DNA of 51,980 nucleotides from the NCBI GenBank assembly GCA_017960885.1, contig JAGCYI010000295.1, positions 1 to 51,980 of the forward strand. The letters are read 5' to 3'. Each line of letters starts with the position of its first letter. Position 1 is the stretch's first letter. Below the pieces are notes generated by a model, which saw nothing but the letters and a program-made list of their open reading frames with translations, ran no database searches and had not been told where the DNA came from. The DNA is from Bacteroidales bacterium (GTDB lineage: Bacteria > Bacteroidota > Bacteroidia > Bacteroidales > UBA3824). A program made the position numbers and the translations under genes. Positions 49,995 to 51,980 of the stretch are shown here, one piece after another.

Positions 49995-51785
49995 TTAAGG
50001 TAATAGATTGTGTAATAGACCGTTTGCTCCGAAAAATATTATCAAACCCATTATAACGCAGGTTGATATGAGGACTATTATGCCCACTTTTTTTAGTTTT
50101 TGGTAACGCTCTCTTTTTAGTTGTTTTATGATTGACGAAAAATGGCTCAGCATCTTCTGCGCCTCGTAATCGTTGACATATAGGGTGTCGATCTCCCGGG
50201 CAAACATCTCGTATGAGCGCCGTGCCTTGTGATACTCGCCGTCGGCTATCCAAACGGGCGATTTGGGTTTTGGTTGTGCCTGATGGAGAAATATTGCCGA
50301 AATGAAGACTATGAATCCTGACAAAGAGATGATTTTACCCACCTCGCTGTCGGCTATTATGCTTGTAATAAATGCAAATATGCTGATTATCAGTGTTATG
50401 TAATATCCCCAATGGCCTATTATCTGATATAGTGTTGGCTTTGGTGCGTCGGTTAGGCGTTTGATGCTGCGCTGCATATTTGCGAGCAGGTTTTTGAAAT
50501 CGGGCGAGTTTTCGTCGCGTTGGTAGAGCACGTGTCCGCACAATTCGCAGGTGTTGCTTATAAGAGGATACGTAGCGCCGCAGTCGGGACAAACTTTTAT
50601 TATGCGCTTTTCTTCTTCTATTCTGAGGTTTTCGCTGAGGATTATGTCGGCTTCGGCACTTGTAATATTGAATGGCTCGTTGGTGATGTTCTCGGCATAT
50701 TTGCCTGGGTCTACCTTGGTGTACGATTCTAACCGAAGGTTGAGCTGGTCGTCGAGATATTGGTTGATTTCTTCACTGCTTATGCCGCTTTCAACTGCCT
50801 TGTTTACAATAGTTTCGCGTTCTAGGTCGGTAAGCACACGGTCGCTGATGGCAAGGGCGGTAAGTTTTTTGATTTCAGACAATATCTGCATTGAGCCGCA
50901 AAACGGACATTGTTCTATATCTTCCGGGAGTTTTTCTCTACATTTGACGCATTTTGTCAACTCAACATTTGTAAACGATGATATTCTACGCTTTAGTGCA
51001 TCGTCGATATAATCTTGGGTAACAGTGAGATAGACACCATATATTAAAGAATCGTTTATTATTTTTTCCTTTTCTTCGTAAGTCAGCAGTCTTCGGTGGA
51101 GTATGAAGTTTATTTTGTCAATAAGTTCTTGTGGAATATTGTTTGGATTGCTTTTTTTCTTTTCGGATCGTTTGGGGTTATGTTCTGTAATATTGTTTTC
51201 GTTGTCAAGCTTGCTAATAAAATACTGAAATATCATCAAAACAACAATAACCACGACCATTAAAAATGGAAAAACCGACTTGGTTGCTAAGCCCAAAATG
51301 ATCAAGATTAAAGCCATAACTACAGGAACCCACCACTCAATATCATCATTTTGGTATGAATTATTGTCGTTTCCGTGGTTAAAAACGTCGGGTTCGTTTA
51401 CTTGCCCGTCTTTATTTGATTGTCTTTGTTTTTTGGGCTTAGTGTTGATATGTATTGTTTTTGGGTCATAGAGATTATCGAGCCAAACCTTCACCATACC
51501 TTTTTTGCTCTTTCGGTGAGGAATGTAACTTATAATCTGCAACAACTGCTCTCGGGTTGCCACATCTATTGTGCCTCTTTTGGTTATAATTATGGTGTAA
51601 GCCGATGGCGAACTCAAATCTGCTGCCGACAACTGCTGTTTAAGTTCTTTCCAATATTTATGTCCGTTGTCGAAAAACACGCACATCACATCCTCAACCA
51701 CATATTTGTGATTTTTCTCCTTAGCGTCTTCAATTACGCGGATGGTCTTGTTGCTAAGGCTGTATGTGGTGAAATCTACGCTCAT
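49995..51785 (-). CDS. Array pair 1, A protein lacking one zinc ribbon and its exported domain
   Basis: This is a 596-residue protein: Bro-N-like domain (1-105; KTIRVIEDAKEKNHKYVVED, YWKELKQQL, IDVATREQLLQIISYIPHRK), two transmembrane helices (about 150-194), helical module, zinc ribbon CVKCREKLPEDIEQCPFCG, second module (LAISDRVLTDLERETIVNKA), zinc ribbon CPDCGATYPLISNTCELCG, two transmembrane helices, hairpin and a last helix ending GLIIFFGANGLLHNLLP. The middle ribbon present in paralogs is deleted cleanly after ESYTKVD. The exported domain is also gone: the DNA past the last helix still encodes SEQTVYYTIYYLKH, the paralog C-terminus, but in another frame. It lies 18 bases after the thioesterase-like gene. 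Confidence 0.75.
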   Translation of the reverse strand: MSVDFTTYSLSNKTIRVIEDAKEKNHKYVVEDVMCVFFDNGHKYWKELKQQLSAADLSSPSAYTIIITKRGTIDVATREQLLQIISYIPHRKSKKGMVKVWLDNLYDPKTIHINTKPKKQRQSNKDGQVNEPDVFNHGNDNNSYQNDDIEWWVPVVMALILIILGLATKSVFPFLMVVVIVVLMIFQYFISKLDNENNITEHNPKRSEKKKSNPNNIPQELIDKINFILHRRLLTYEEKEKIINDSLIYGVYLTVTQDYIDDALKRRISSFTNVELTKCVKCREKLPEDIEQCPFCGSMQILSEIKKLTALAISDRVLTDLERETIVNKAVESGISSEEINQYLDDQLNLRLESYTKVDPGKYAENITNEPFNITSAEADIILSENLRIEEEKRIIKVCPDCGATYPLISNTCELCGHVLYQRDENSPDFKNLLANMQRSIKRLTDAPKPTLYQIIGHWGYYITLIISIFAFITSIIADSEVGKIISLSGFIVFISAIFLHQAQPKPKSPVWIADGEYHKARRSYEMFAREIDTLYVNDYEAQKMLSHFSSIIKQLKRERYQKLKKVGIIVLISTCVIMGLIIFFGANGLLHNLLP

Positions 51786-51803
51786 ATTTTTGTAGATGAG
51801 AGT

Positions 51804-51980
51804 TTACAAATCTCGATTAAGCACTTGGCATATATCGTGGGTTTCGGTTTTGGGTTGCCATTGGCTCATTACTTCGCACACTAAAACGCCTTGGTTGTTG
51901 GTTAAGGTATGCAGATATTGACCGTTGCCTAAATCCGACATTTTGCACGTGAGAGTATCGTTGAGATATGTTTCGTGGAG
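51804..51980 (-). CDS. Probable hotdog-fold acyl-ACP thioesterase, C-terminal end only
   Basis: The minus strand is open from the window edge to a TAA at 51806-51804, encoding the last 58 residues of a protein. The segment HETYLNDTLTCKMSDLGNG, then QYLHTLTNNQGVLVCEVMSQW, is the strand pattern of hotdog thioesterases, in which a new acyl-binding strand follows YxxDTL. It most resembles the acyl-ACP thioesterases of Bacteroidota. The catalytic residues lie outside the window. The array A gene starts 18 bases later and could be cotranscribed with it. Confidence 0.55.
   Translation of the reverse strand, partial: LHETYLNDTLTCKMSDLGNGQYLHTLTNNQGVLVCEVMSQWQPKTETHDICQVLNRDL

Larger units (their letters stand above)
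39404..51785 (-). other. Tandem array of paralogous zinc-ribbon/three-TM membrane protein genes (four A+B pairs and one chimera)
   Basis: Nine genes and one fragment in one orientation belong to two related families. A (49995-51785, 47144-49375, 43780-46104, 40309-41526) has zinc ribbons, TM-TM-hairpin-TM and an exported domain ending in a YY-[TS]-I motif. B (49426-49983, 46144-47142, 42780-43775, 39404-40312) has the same membrane core and an exported domain with the ITDxxGxPxxxxPxFxF motif. 41699-42682 joins an A-like front to a B-like exported domain, and 41570-41686 is a stranded Bro-N fragment. B follows A closely in each pair, with gaps of 11, 1 and 4 bases or a 4-base overlap. DNA identity is highest in the zinc-ribbon and helical-module blocks, suggesting tandem duplication and recombination. 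Confidence 0.8.

Noticed and set aside
49984..50253. N-terminal extension of the truncated B gene
   Set aside because: The extension lies inside the A gene in another frame. The ATG at 49983 matches the starts of the paralogs.
39404..51785. Array as a prophage or integrative element, prompted by the Bro-N-like domain
   Set aside because: No integrase, terminase, capsid or other phage gene is present, no att-like repeats were seen, and the genes encode membrane proteins.

Overview
The window looks like chromosomal DNA of a member of the Bacteroidota, most likely the order Bacteroidales. The evidence is many copies of the Bacteroidota promoter -7 element TAnnTTTG (several with TTG or TTTG about 20 bases upstream), a type III glutamine synthetase, a PorW/SprE-type type IX secretion lipoprotein next to an RprX/RprY-like two-component system, BspA-like leucine-rich proteins, and the gene order DUF177-rpmF-fabH-accB-accC. 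No rRNA, tRNA, CRISPR array or transposase was seen.

Left part (1-8430), mostly minus strand. The 3' end of a PD-(D/E)XK nuclease-type gene is followed by a complete His-Xaa-Ser (Hxs) operon. It reads from a good promoter at 6257-6287 through three unnamed genes (60 aa, 503 aa coiled coil, 274 aa membrane protein) into hxsA, hxsD, hxsB and hxsC, with ATGA overlaps between the last four. Next come a MNT-type nucleotidyltransferase with what looks like a 20-residue stub of its HEPN partner, and a two-gene ABC transporter.

Middle part (8484-30563), plus strand. This is largely core genome: rprX-rprY-porW, a beta-propeller lipoprotein, a SPOR lipoprotein closed by a strong terminator, a cyclase-like/HD fusion, DUF2851, glnN, an unknown membrane protein with a BspA-like lipoprotein, a dCache-HAMP-GAF-PAS protein with no visible output domain, the fatty-acid cluster, bactofilin and two small ATP-synthase-associated membrane proteins. 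The ATP synthase genes expected next are absent.

Right part (30577-51980), accessory. An exported TPR-CHAT protease and a secreted PPC-like protein (minus) diverge from a TIR-transmembrane receptor-like gene (plus), with back-to-back promoters 41 bases apart. Then come a decayed small lipoprotein gene, a methyl-accepting chemotaxis protein and a second LRR protein.

The last 12.4 kb is a tandem array of paralogous membrane proteins on the minus strand, and I consider it the best candidate for an undescribed system. It has four A+B pairs and one A/B chimera. A proteins carry modular cytosolic parts (Bro-N-like domain, short three-helix modules, up to three CxxC..CxxC zinc ribbons), then TM-TM-helical hairpin-TM, then an exported domain. 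B proteins have the same TM-TM-hairpin-TM layout with a different exported domain. The upstream-most pair has lost both exported domains and one zinc ribbon by separate deletions, and a stranded Bro-N fragment lies in front of the last pair. The window ends inside a gene whose C-terminus resembles a hotdog-fold acyl-ACP thioesterase.
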